Shown in pieces: positions 45,853 to 56,600 of a stretch of 64,000 bases of DNA. The notes beneath the pieces were generated by a model. That model was not told where the DNA came from. It made no database searches and worked only from the letters and a program-made list of their open reading frames with translations. The stretch spans positions 17,833,142 to 17,897,141 of the forward strand of contig OZ034975.1 of assembly GCA_964030785.1 (NCBI GenBank), given 5' to 3'. The position numbers and the translations under genes are program-made. This stretch comes from Siderastrea siderea (lineage: Eukaryota; Cnidaria; Anthozoa; Scleractinia; Rhizangiidae). How positions within the stretch are numbered: position 1 is the stretch's first letter; every line of letters starts with the position of its first letter.

Positions 45853-45905
45853 TTGTAACTCGAGTTTCACGCACTAAGCGATCATCAGACCGAGTGTACA
45901 TGTGA
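45853..45905 (-). ncRNA. Hammerhead-like motif at Penelope 3' end
   Basis: The minus strand reads CUGAUGA, a CGC-UUAGU-GCG stem II, GAAAC, a UCGA loop and GUU at the predicted cleavage site. Stem I pairing after the first two bases is poor, so activity is doubtful. It sits just past the Penelope stop codon, where such motifs are expected. Confidence 0.4.
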
Positions 45906-48079
45906 GAAAGTTTCAGTTATAAGTTTAAAATTTCGCACCCTCGAGAGGGCATTAAGGTCTTTGTTTCTGCAATTGCATTTCCTCTCATTGCTAACTCCAT
46001 TGTTTTCATTTAGGATTTTCTGGTTGTGGCTCTTGATGATGTTTGCCATGTTAGTCGTGCAGCTGTAGCTGATTTTCAAGTTGTTTCTGTTGAAGACCTT
46101 GTGGAGTTTGTGCGACCTTGGGAAATGCTTATCAACCAGCTGTAAGAAGGATTTCGGGACCTTCGTCTCAACATTTTGGCTGAAAGGTGGATTAAACCAG
46201 ATTATGTTTCTTGGTCTGTTTCTTTGGTTTCTTTGGTTCTGGTTTTGGTCATACCGGATCTTTTCCTTGTAACCGCTGGATTTGAGGGCATCGTTGTATA
46301 CCTGAGAGGTCTTGTTGAACCCGTCCGAGTCACAGGATAACCCTGATATTCTTGTGCTAATCGCGCGGGGGGGGGGGGCTCCCATATGAAAGTGACGGGG
46401 ATGCTCGTCGTCTCTCTTAGGGTTGTAAATTGCAGGTTTTGGTCTCGCTTAGGGTGTTGAGGACGGAAAGCCAATATCTTTACCCACACAGGTATCGCTT
46501 AGGGTTGTGTGTGAAGAAATATCTATATTATACTGTGTTAGTGGTCTAGAGCAGCACAGAAATCGCCGTTGTTAAAATTTACTCATAGAAGACAGCATTC
46601 GATTGCAACATCTTTAGCGCAATTAACATCTCTATAGCTCTTATTTAGTTGTCTGTTTTTGCATGGTCTCCCTTAGGGGTTAAATAAAGCCGGAGCCACG
46701 CTCAGAGTGGTCTCCTTCAGGGTGTTAATTCTAATTTTCCGACGAGCATCCCCGTCACTTTCATCTGGGAGTCCCCTCCCTCCCCGGGGCTAATCGATGC
46801 TGGAATTTGCCTAATAACGGACGGAGGATGGTTGGAATTGGCGTTGATGCACAGTGGGTTTTTGTCAGGTTTTCTGTATGGGTAATATTTTCCGTTTGTG
46901 AAGTTGAGCGTGACATCATCTAGGTAATTTACTACTTTCAAGTTGCTCTGCACTGTGATTTTCAGACCGAGGTTCCCAAGGATCTCAGAAAATTTCTTCC
47001 TGACATTGTCACCGGATCTTGCGTTTATGTTTTTAAAGATGGCTAGTCCATCATCTCTGTACAGACCGATATTACCGTCTGGGAATGCTGATGTCAGTTT
47101 GTGCAGGATGTAAAGACCAACCAGCTCGCAGACCTCGGCTCCATCATAGCAACCCATTGCAACATCGAACATAGGGGAATCACCTCTCTTGACGCAGGGT
47201 TCATCCTTATCAAAGAGCAGTGTTTTTCTGGATTGCATGATGATTTCAACGTCCTCCTCTGAAATTGTGGTATGTTGCTTTGTATATGCCAGTGATAATT
47301 TCAGTAGTTCATCTGATATGGATGGATAGAAATTTACGATGTCAAAAACCAGGAATGAATGCCTATTCAAACCAATCAATCACAGACCTTGTGTTTGTCC
47401 ATTGGTTAGAATTTGTTTTAGATCTAATTGTGCTGTTAATCCTGTCTGATGTTTGTTTGCTTATCAGACCAAGGTTGTTCTTTGCGGGGTTGATTAATCT
47501 GCACTTTGGGTCGTTTTCAAAGTTCTCCTTATGGTCTTTTAGGGAGATGAATGCTTGTCTGTGTGCCATATTCTCAACCCTGTCACGTACCTCAATCTTG
47601 GTAGTGATATGCTTCAGCTCTTGGTTGATTTCTTTCTCAATTGGTCCGTCTGCTTTTCTATATGTTGTGGTAATATTTTCTCTTAACAGCTTATCCTACT
47701 GGTTCTTGTCTAGCTCGTAGACGTTTCTTGTTTTATCGGCAAATACGAGGACCTTTCTCGAGGAGTTGGTCTTTTTAACATCGCGTCTTAGCTTCTCCTG
47801 AAATTGGTTTCTAACTTGCTTAAACTTCACGTTTTCCACTATCTGGAACATGTCATCTTCAAACGCCTTCAATTCCTCAATTGGCGGTGGACATTTTCTC
47901 GATTTTAGGTTGAGTTTGTTGGATTGCTGCTGGTCAGACTTTGGATTGAGAAAGAAGAGCGCCTTCCATTGCATTCTTTTTACGACACTTTCTACTTTTT
48001 CAAGTAGACTGATCTTGTAAGTGTCCTTTGGAGGAATCGGGATGTTCTTCATAGAGTAATCAAACTGAAGTTTTTCCAT
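45885..48079 (-). pseudogene. Penelope-like retroelement ORF (RT plus C-terminal region), disrupted
   Basis: Reading down from 48079: a helical N-terminal region (VESVVKRMQWKALFFLNPKS), an in-frame TAG near 47697, then ADGPIEKEINQEL, FISLKDHKENFENDPKCRLI and NPAKNNLG. After a frameshift near 47375 it continues HSFLVFDIVNFYPSIS (first RT Asp), GCYDGAEVCELVGLYIL, then GLYRDDGLA with the YxDD catalytic pair. After a hAT-like MITE (46364-46788) it continues RISGLSCDSDGFNK, IIWFNPPFSQNVETKVPKSF and LVDKHFPRSHKLHKVFNRNN to a stop at 45885. A GIY-YIG domain is absent. One stop, one frameshift and one insertion make it inactive, but divergence is modest. Confidence 0.85.
46364..46788. mobile_element. 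hAT-like MITE (425 bp, 8-bp target duplication) in Penelope ORF
   Basis: GCTAATCG flanks both sides (46356-46363 and 46789-46796); removal restores the Penelope reading PASISTRISGLSC. Inverted ends share ATGAAAGTGACGGGGATGCTCGTCG (46386-46410, complement at 46739-46763) outside GGGGCTCCC-type tips with G/C runs. Interior has TCGCTTAGGGT modules. The 8-bp duplication points to the hAT superfamily. No coding capacity. Confidence 0.8.
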
Positions 48080-48145
48080 CTCTTTTTAGATTCGTGAAAC
48101 AGAGAGTGCTCTACTTGACAGGGGCAGGAATAATAATAATAATTC

Positions 48146-48176
<31 letters not shown>

Positions 48177-48218
48177 TGTATAAATTATTCAAAAAGGTTC
48201 CAGGCTTCAAAAGTATTT

Positions 48219-48293
48219 CATCGATTTAATGCGACAGGTCTGTTTCGTATAGTCAATGGATGACCACACTCTTCAGGCAATTTTATCGAATGA
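48219..48293 (-). ncRNA. Type I hammerhead ribozyme motif (inverted copy)
   Basis: Reverse complement of the motif at 48673-48747 with the same core: CUGAAGA, 9-bp stem II, GAAAC, GUC. See that entry for pairing. Confidence 0.75.
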
Positions 48294-48672
48294 CCGTTAA
48301 TTTAAATGCTGGCGGTTAAATACAAGATATAAGACATAAGATATACAAAATGTGGTTGCTAGGTAGCAGTTGTGAAGATTACGTTACTTTAAGGTTTTTG
48401 AGTACAAATCTGTTTCTATGGGGGCATGAACTCGCTAATTCGTTACGTTTGTTTAAGCTGCAAAGATCTTTTTTACAGATAATAATAAACTTTTCATGGA
48501 GACAAAGGTTACATTTCTTGCTGATATTATTGTAAGGTTGACATTTTTTTAGCACTTTCCATTTAATTTGAAAGGCTTTTTTCGCGTCTTTTAGAGTCTA
48601 CCTAGCAACCACATTTTGTATATCTTATGTCTTATATCTTGTATTTAACCGCCAGCATTTAAATTAACGGTC

Positions 48673-48747
48673 ATTCGATAAAATTGCCTGAAGAGTGTGG
48701 TCATCCATTGACTATACGAAACAGACCTGTCGCATTAAATCGATGAA
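48673..48747 (+). ncRNA. Type I hammerhead ribozyme motif
   Basis: CUGAAGA at 48688-48694 fits the consensus CUGANGA. Stem II GUGUGGUCA pairs with UGACUAUAC (two G-U) around a UCCAU loop. GAAAC follows, then stem III ACA/UGU with a GACC loop, then the cleavage triplet GUC ending at 48731. Stem I: upstream UUGC and UCGAU pair with downstream GCA and AUCGA. All core positions are intact. Confidence 0.8.
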
Positions 48748-48789
48748 ATACTTTTGAAGCCTGGAACCTTTTTGAATAATTTAATACTG

Positions 48790-48843
48790 CTCCTAAAAAG
48801 TTGAGCGCTCTCTGAAAACCGTTCCACACAAGAAATTTGAAGT

Positions 48844-48882
<39 letters not shown>

Positions 48883-49670
48883 GTAAACTTTATATATATA
48901 TAAATTGGAGGTTGTTTGCATTATGCAAAAGAAAATCGTGAACAACTGCGACAATGGCTGTGCGTAATTCACTCGAATTAACTGTACTGAGTGTATCAAA
49001 TCCAAGCGCGTTGGCAAAATAACTTCACAGTGTTTATCACAAAGGATCAATCATCGAAAACCTGTGAGCATTTTTCGATATTCTGATTGGCTATTTTTAA
49101 ATTCATCTGTCAAGTTCGACCAGCAAACAATACGCGAAGCGAGTCGCGTAGAAGATCGCCATGGGTGAAATGTTTTAAATGTCAGATATCCCCGACAGAA
49201 TTTTGTTTCTCAAGATCTTAGGAATGTTGCGGCCAAATATTCATACCCTATTAATCCATTTATAGTTGGCATACTGATACAAAAACGAAGTCGGAGATTT
49301 TGCCGCACGAACTTTTGTAGATATCTCACGCCTCCTCAAGGGATTATGTCGCATCGTGAAACCGCCAGCCAATGAAACTGCAGGGCCCCCGATCAGTCAA
49401 GTGCAATAGAGAAGAGTTTCGCAGATAAACTATAGTATGTCACTGTCACGTTTTCCTTGGTTCATGGATACAGAACTATTTTATGGAGTTGAACCCCCTC
49501 TGCGTGGAAATACCACGGAATGTAAGAGAAGGTAAAAAAGAAAGAGGGGCAAAAAGTTGAAGCCCACTGCGGATATCTGAAGCGTTGAAGGAGGCCGTTG
49601 TTACCGAAATGGGGTACACGAGTACTCGGATGTGTTTTTATTGCAATATTCTCGATCGCGGCTATCGCTC
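48790..49670. other. Non-coding stretch, no gene recognised
   Basis: TA tract at 48845-48900, then mixed sequence. I see no exon with support. Confidence 0.5.
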
Positions 49671-49675
49671 AGTCC

Positions 49676-51832
49676 TAAAATAGGGAACGGGGAATCGAGG
49701 AACGGGGAACGGGGAACAGGGAATGGGGAACGGGGAATCTCTAAAATAGGGAATCTCTAAAACGGGGAATCTCTAAAATAGGGAATATCTAAAACGGGGA
49801 ATCTCTAAAACGGGGAATCTCTAAAATAGGGAATCTCTAAAATAGGGAATCTCTAAAATAGGGAATCTCTAAAACGGGGAATCTCTAAAATGGGGAATCT
49901 CTAAAATGGGGAATCTCTAAAATAGGGAATCTCTAAAACGGGGAATCTCTAAAATAGGGAGTCTCTAAAATAGGGAATCTCTAAAACGGGGAATCTCTAA
50001 AACGGGGAATCTCTAAACAGGGAATCTCTAAAACAGGGAATGTCTAAAACAGGGAATCTCTAAAATAGGGAATCTCTAAAATGGGGAATCTCTAAAATAG
50101 GGAATCTCTAAAACGGGGAATCTCTAAAATAGGGAATATCTAAAACAGGGCATCTCTAAAATAGGGAAGCTCTAAAATAGGGAATCTCTAAAATCGGGAA
50201 TCTCTAAAATGGGGAATCTCTAAAATAGGGAATCTCTAAAACGGGGAATCTCTAAAACGGGGAATCTCTAAAATAGGGAATCTCTAAAATAGGGAATCTC
50301 TAAAACGGGGAATCTCTAAAACGGGGAATCTCTAAAACGGGGAATCTCTAAAATAGGGAATCTCTAAAATAGGGAATCTCTAAAATAGGGAATCTCTAAA
50401 ACGGGGAATCTCTAAAACGGGGAATCTCTAAAATAGGGAATCTCTAAAATAGGGAATCTCTAAAATAGGGAATCTCTAAAGCGGGGAATCTCTAAAACAG
50501 GGAATCTCTAAAACAGGGAATCTCTAAAACAGGGAATCTCTAAAATAGGGAATCTCTAAAATGGGGAATCTCTAAAGTAGGGAATCTCTAAAACGGGGAA
50601 TCTCTAAAATAGGGAATCTCTAAAATAGGGAATCTCTAAAAAGGGGAATCTCTAAAACGGGGAATCTCTAAAATAGGGAATCTCTAAAATAGGGAATCTC
50701 TAAAACGGGGAATCTCTAAAATGGGGAATCTCTAAAATGGGGAATCTCTAAAATAGGGAATCTCTAAAACGGGGAATCTCTAAAATAGGGAATCTCTAAA
50801 ATAGGGAATCTCTAAAACGGGGAATCTCTAAAACGGGGAATCTCTAAACAGGGAATCTCTAAAACAGGGAATGTCTAAAACAGGGAATCTCTAAAATAGG
50901 GAATCTCTAAAATGGGGAATCTCTAAAATAGGGAATCTCTAAAACGGGGAATCTCTAAAATAGGGAATATCTAAAACAGGGAATCTCTAAAATAGGGAAT
51001 CTCTAAAATGGGGAATCTCTAAAATAGGGAATCTCTAAAATGGGGAATCTCTAAAATAGGGAATCTCTAAAACGGGGAATCTCTAAAACGGGGAATCTCT
51101 AAAATAGGGAATCTCTAAAATAGGGAATCTCTAAAATAGGGAATCTCTAAAACGGGGAATCTCTAAAACGGGGAATCTCTAAAATAGGGAATCTCTAAAA
51201 TAGGGAATCTCTAAAACGGGGAATCTCTAAAACGGGGCATCTCTAAAATAGGGTATCTCTAAAATAGGGAATCTCTAAAATAGGGAATCTCTAAAGGGGG
51301 GAATCTCTAAAACGGGGAATCTCTAAAACAGGGAATCTCTAAAACAGGGAATCTCTAAAACAGGGAATCTCTAAAACAGGGAATCTCTAAAATGGGGAAT
51401 CTCTAAAATAGGGAATCTCTAAAACGGGGAATCTCTAAAATAGGGAATCTCTAAAATAGGGAATCTCTAAAACGGGGAATCTCTAAAACGGGGAATCTCT
51501 AAAATAGGGAATCTCTAAAATAGGGAATCTCTAAAACAGGGAATCTCTAAAACAGGGAATCTCTAAAACAGGGAATCTCTAAAACAGGGAATCTCTAAAA
51601 CAGGGAATCTCTAAAATAGGGAATCTCTAAAACAGGGAATCTCTAAAATAGGGAATCTCTATAATAGGGAATCTCTAAAATAGGGAATCTCTATAATAGG
51701 GAATCTCTAAAATAGGGAATCTCTAACACGGGGAATCTCTAAAATAGGGAATCTCTAAAACAGGGAATCTCTAAAATAGGGAATCTCTAGATCTAAAATA
51801 GGGAATCTCTGTAATAGGGAATCTCTAACATA
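49676..51832. repeat. 16-bp minisatellite, about 2.15 kb, about 134 copies
   Basis: Unit GGGAATCTCTAAAAYR, where the YR pair (with flanking bases) is mainly CG, TG, CA or TA. The left edge (49676-49735) is irregular (GGGGAACGGGGAACAGGG), and the right edge shows indel-bearing units. A run of variant units (one 15-bp unit, one GGGAATGTCT) recurs 831 bp apart (50011/50842 and 50041/50872), which shows higher-order duplication. No open frame of interest. Confidence 0.97.
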
Positions 51833-51834
51833 TA

Positions 51835-52440
51835 GGATCCTACTTTCGTCGGTATGCATTTTTTTCTCAGCCTGAATAATAGGCCTTTCAATTGATCCAA
51901 ATATGGTGCGGATTACAGTGTCTGCGCGAGAAAGAGGGAATCGGATGTCAAAAAATTGTAATGAAATTTCAGTTCAGAAATGGTTTCGAATCCTTGAAGT
52001 TGAAGGGGTGTAGCTGATCAGAAAATGTAAGCAGAAACATTTTTCCATTTTCTGTCAATTTTTCCGAGCACACTGGAAACGTTACTGGAAATCGCGACTG
52101 CTGGTTTTCTCTGCTACACCTTTCAGACTGGATCGGGTGAAATATTCCGAAGAGGCGAAGAAATGAGTAAGTAATTATCCCTAGTTACGTTGCTTTGAAA
52201 TTTATGCGTCATTTTGACGGATAAAACTTTAGACAATACCAAACAATAACATGTCCTTACCGAAAAGGAAACGTGTGAATTGCCAAATTAAAAACTGGCT
52301 ACAAAACCTTGCAAGTTTAAAAGTACCATGACCGTGCACATTCCTTTGTTTAAAGTTCATATGCTGTGGCTGAATATCTTAACAGTAACAATTTGATTGG
52401 TTAGTTGCTCATGCAAAATTCAAAACCTAACAAAAGTAAT
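51835..52440. other. Non-coding stretch, no feature recognised
   Basis: Ordinary mixed sequence to the right of the minisatellite; no gene, RNA or repeat could be supported. Confidence 0.5.
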
Positions 52441-52725
52441 AGAGCGCTTTTCAAATGAGTGTCGTAAAACCAAAACCAAAGTAATTACCCCAGCCAATCA
52501 CAACAGACACAAATTACCCAATGAACCAATCAGAACTCGAAGCAAATACATGTAACCGGCTCCAAGCGCGGGAAAACGCGTGCGAGCAAGTCGCGATTGG
52601 TTTGAGTTTTACTTCTGATTGGTCGCGAAAGTGGCGGGAGATTTTTTAACCAATCACAGAGCGAAGTAAAGCAAAACCAAAGCAAACCGTGAATTGCTTT
52701 CGACACTCAATTGAAAACCGCTCTA
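52439..52725. mobile_element. MITE with TA-type target, TIR about 25 bp
   Basis: Ends TAGAGCGCTTTTCAAATGAG and the complement of TAGAGCGGTTTTCAATTGAG are inverted repeats continuing through TGTCG and CAAAACCAAAG. The outermost TA may be a mariner-style target duplication. The interior has repeated CCAATCA/TGATTGG (CCAAT-box) motifs, at least four. No coding capacity. Confidence 0.65.
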
Positions 52726-52970
52726 AAACAAAGGACTTCACTGAGCTTCATAAACCAGATTCTTTTATTACCTATGGTTGAATTAAAACCCTTTTTAATT
52801 GTAATTTCAACAAAACTCTTCTCTTTTATGAATTTGCACCCTTATCTTACATAGAATAAACTGTATTCTCTGAAACTCTCGTGAAAAAAAACTGCATTTC
52901 TGATACGTTTGGCAGCAAACAGTGTTCGTTAACAGTTGTAATTATTAGGATACGTTTTTAACAGTGTTAT

Positions 52971-53001
<31 letters not shown>

Positions 53002-53640
53002 CCCGTGCGACTTGGTACTGCTTGTTAGGGCCCTCTAACTGACACAAGTTAAGCAAGGCATTTAACGGCCAAAACAAATAATTCCTGTTTTAAGGTCAAT
53101 AACAAGACACTCAAACTTGTTCGAACTGGGCTTCCAGAGAAAAAATAAACATCATCGAAGGCACTGGGAAAGATTAACCCGAGCCGGATTCGATGTTTGC
53201 CGAATCAGCAAAGCGCGTCCTGTAGACTGCATTCCCATTTTCCAATAACCTTTCAAGCGGCAACTTTCTGTTTCGATTTCTTCTTTCCCCTTTTGATCTC
53301 GACAAGATACCCGGCCATCAAACCCGCGATATACAGCCGTAGCAAGTTCGATCTTAACAATTTGTGCGTTGAAACAAATACTTTAAAAATGGTTATTATA
53401 TGTATATGTCAAATAACTGATTTTTAGACAGACAGACTTTAGACAATGGGAAAGCGACGATTTATTGGCTGACTGATACCGGATGCAGTATCAATTACGC
53501 AACTACTGCACAGCTGTTTGCCTCAAACGACTTCACTTAGAATTCGTTGTTTTCGCTGTAATTTGTTTCATTAATTTTGTTTAGGTGAACCCTGTGATCA
53601 TGCAAGCATTATGTCTAATCATGCAAGCATTATTTCTAAT
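52726..53640. other. 3' flank of transposase gene, no other gene
   Basis: Apart from a CAA tract, mixed sequence. A 22-bp module ATCATGCAAGCATTATKTCT occurs twice in tandem (53597 and 53619) just beyond the transposase stop and may be part of its 3' UTR or element end. Confidence 0.45.
52974..52999. repeat. (CAA)n microsatellite
   Basis: About nine CAA units. Confidence 0.9.
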
Positions 53641-53647
53641 TATGTGA

Positions 53648-56600
53648 CTAATTTCCGGGGGTCCACGCGAACTCCAACATGAGCCTCTCCAAGTGCTCCA
53701 GGCGGAAACGTTGGACAAAATCGGGTGGGACGTGTAGAGAGCTGGTTACAAAATTTGGATACCTTGCCCGAACACATGCCAGACGGAGATGGAAATGAAC
53801 GTTCTGCGGCTCACTGGTGGAATGAATCTGTCCTGTGTTTCTGTCCCTGTACTGACGTATGTCCCGATACATTACAATAAGATCGTCTGGGAAATTCAAG
53901 GGAGGGTTCTGGATCTCTCCTCCACACCCATAACATCGGGAGACTCTAGTTCCGGGTAGCCACTTAAGGACGAACGAGTTTACACCAGGACTTAAGATAG
54001 CGTGCTGGTAATTTGGAATAGGCATACGAACTTGCTGTACAGAGACGCTGTCTGAGGTAAACGGAAACGCACTGTTTTGATGAGCAAGCGGATAACTTGA
54101 GGCAAAATGATTTATGCTATAATGACCTCCAGTTAAGAGGCCATTACTCGGTGGAGAAACGGACGGCACTGTGACGTGGGCAGGGACAGGCACAGAAGAG
54201 CACTGATAGCTTACTGGGAGAGCATCATTCTGCCCGTGTGAAGGTACGTCCATGCTGGACCTGTCTTGCAATAAATCTATGTACTCGTGAACAGGCTGGG
54301 TCTTGGTATTGGATCTTTTCCTCCTGCTCGGCTTCCTTCCTGCACTTTTAGGGCCACCATCTGTAGCCATGTTAGTCATGTTTGGACTTCTTTTGGATCT
54401 TTTGTACCACGCAATAAACTCTGATAACTTACCCTTTACCTGGGCAACGGCTAGGGTGTGTTCACAAATCTTAGTTGAATGGTTTATGCATGTTCGATCA
54501 CAGGTTAAAGAGTCACCTTTGCCCGGGGTTACACAGTGAACTTTGTTGGAAACGCCCGCAACCATAAACGAGTCGTCCGATGCTCCAGGTTTTGGAACAA
54601 CGCTCCCAAGGGTAGATACGAGCTTTGCTGCCTTGTCGAACATCGCCTCGAGGATCGCTATGGGGATCGTAGTAATGCCACTGTCTTCCGCGGCAACATC
54701 AAGGGCGAAAGAGGAGGGTGTTGGTAAAAGATTGACAGGGTCCTCAGTTATGAAATCCTTCTTTCCACCCATACTTGTTTTCAAGAATGTCGTCAGCCTC
54801 CTCATTCGCTGTTCCTGGGTCAACCTACCCCAGGTTGTGTCGTCAACTACCAAGTGCTCGAACTCTTTTCTCACTTTATATGGACCCTTGCCAAATACAG
54901 CTCGATCCTCGTTGCGGTGCTGTGCCTCAACGATGTTCTTTATCTCTTCAATAAATTGATGCGGCTTCTTTGCATCAAAGTGCAGGCCATGTTTGATCAT
55001 GAAATTGGCCGCCTCGGGATCATTATTTACATACTCGGAGGGAGGATCGCCCAGCCCAGCCTCGATACGAACGGGTTTTAACATGGAATCTTTTATGTCA
55101 TCAACCTTGCAAAGAGATTAAAGGACAAAGATAATGTGAGCTCACAAGCGTCTTACAACGATAGCGTTTAAATCTGCTTTCCGTAACAGGAAGCAACTGC
55201 ACATGATGGCGGAGGTATAAAGTACTACAGTCAAAAGGTCTTTTCCGGGAGGGAGAGGGGTGAGGGAGAAAAAAAATAATAAAAAACTACCCATTGTCAA
55301 CCTTTAAATATAACAGGATTTGCAGAACTGCTTTCAGAGTGCTCAATAGTAAACTAGAGCGTGATTATAACAGATGATGAACAGATCAACATTTCGCAAT
55401 TTTATGTGATGTTCAAATGGGAATGTGAAAAAAAGAGTCGACCAGCACCTCATTGAACATCTCACATGATTGGCCATAAGAACAATAAGATAAGGGCACA
55501 AACAATGCACCTATCCCTGAAGACAATGAGCAATATTGTTTTAGAATGCCTCTGAAATTATAGGTTCACAAGAGGTACTGGACTACTCGAAAAAAAGCCT
55601 TGCACACTTCGGAGAACGTTACGTATAATGTCCTGAGTTACATCAGCAATTCTGTGGAGCAAACAAATATTGCCATTTTTGGATTTTAAACTAAGGCAGA
55701 TGACTACGATTTTCTGGAAAACGATTATGAAGCTTGACGTATCCGTCATAAGTTTTTTTTTTGGACTTTGAGCACAAAAAAGTTTCATTCGCATGTTTTC
55801 ATCATGAAAAGAAATGTTAGGGTTACTTACCTTTTCCTTCTTAAACCACTCGAAGAAACTCATCTGTTTTCTGCAGGCTATCGTGCTCTCTCTTTCAAGC
55901 CAGCTATCCTTTAAGCTTCCTAATTTGGCGTCAAATTCTTCTTCGGACTCGCAATCTACCAATCCGAAGTACTTCACCGTTCCGTCTTGCCTACCGAAGA
56001 TCTCGTCGATAAACGTTTGCTTCTCACCAGCCGGAAAGCCTCTTTCACCGAGCTCTCTCTTAATATTGTCTTTAAAATGAATAAAGCATCTCAGAAATGT
56101 GGAAAAGCGAAAATTTCTCTTGAAGCCATCGATAAGCGCCTTTTCTCCGTCAGTTCCACAAGCCAAAACGCCCTCCAAAACTGAACTTTCTGCAGTAAGT
56201 GCGTGGGCGAATTTTGAATACGTTTTCCAGTCCTTATGTTGGTGCATTAATAAGGGTCCAATGAACACAGGCGGCTTGTTTGTTTGCTTGTTTTCCAGCT
56301 TTAGGTTTCTGTAGGTGGTGACTGTTAGACTTATATTTCGGTCAAAAATGTTAAAAGTTGGGTCAATCCCAAGTACACAGAATTCACTTGGATTGGTGCA
56401 AAACTGGCCAATTTCTTCCAGTTGACGATCGTTGGCCAAAACAACAAATAAGTCTGGATGTATTGTGCATTCTCGGATGAAAATGGATTCTCTTGATCTT
56501 TCCTCCTCTCGCTTTGCACGCTCAAGGAGTGTCCAAATACTGTCCAGACAAAGGGTGTCTTTGGCCTTCTTGCATGCTTCTGGGTTGTACTCTGCCTGGG

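Larger units (their letters stand above)
48183..48781. repeat. Inverted repeat, arms about 183 bp, each with a hammerhead
   Basis: 48183-48365 is an almost perfect reverse complement of 48597-48781 (for example AAATTATTCAAAAAGGTTCC at the outer left). The spacer is about 230 bp with no gene. TA tracts flank it (48151-48177 and 48845-48900). The arms look like Penelope-type terminal repeats placed head to head, directly 5' of the Penelope ORF at 45885-48079. Confidence 0.9.

Noticed and set aside
45212..45877. 221-codon plus-strand ORF
   Set aside because: Half of it is TA/CT microsatellite translated as Tyr-Ile; the rest has no family resemblance or start context.
47265..47720. 151-codon plus-strand ORF
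   Set aside because: Antisense to the Penelope reverse transcriptase motifs on the minus strand.
49676..51832. Regular 16-bp array as a possible CRISPR-like array
   Set aside because: There are no unique spacers, units are contiguous, and the genome is eukaryotic; it is a minisatellite.
54303..54959. Plus-strand ORFs of 63-138 codons opposite the transposase
   Set aside because: They are antisense shadows of a long coding exon with clear protein motifs on the minus strand.
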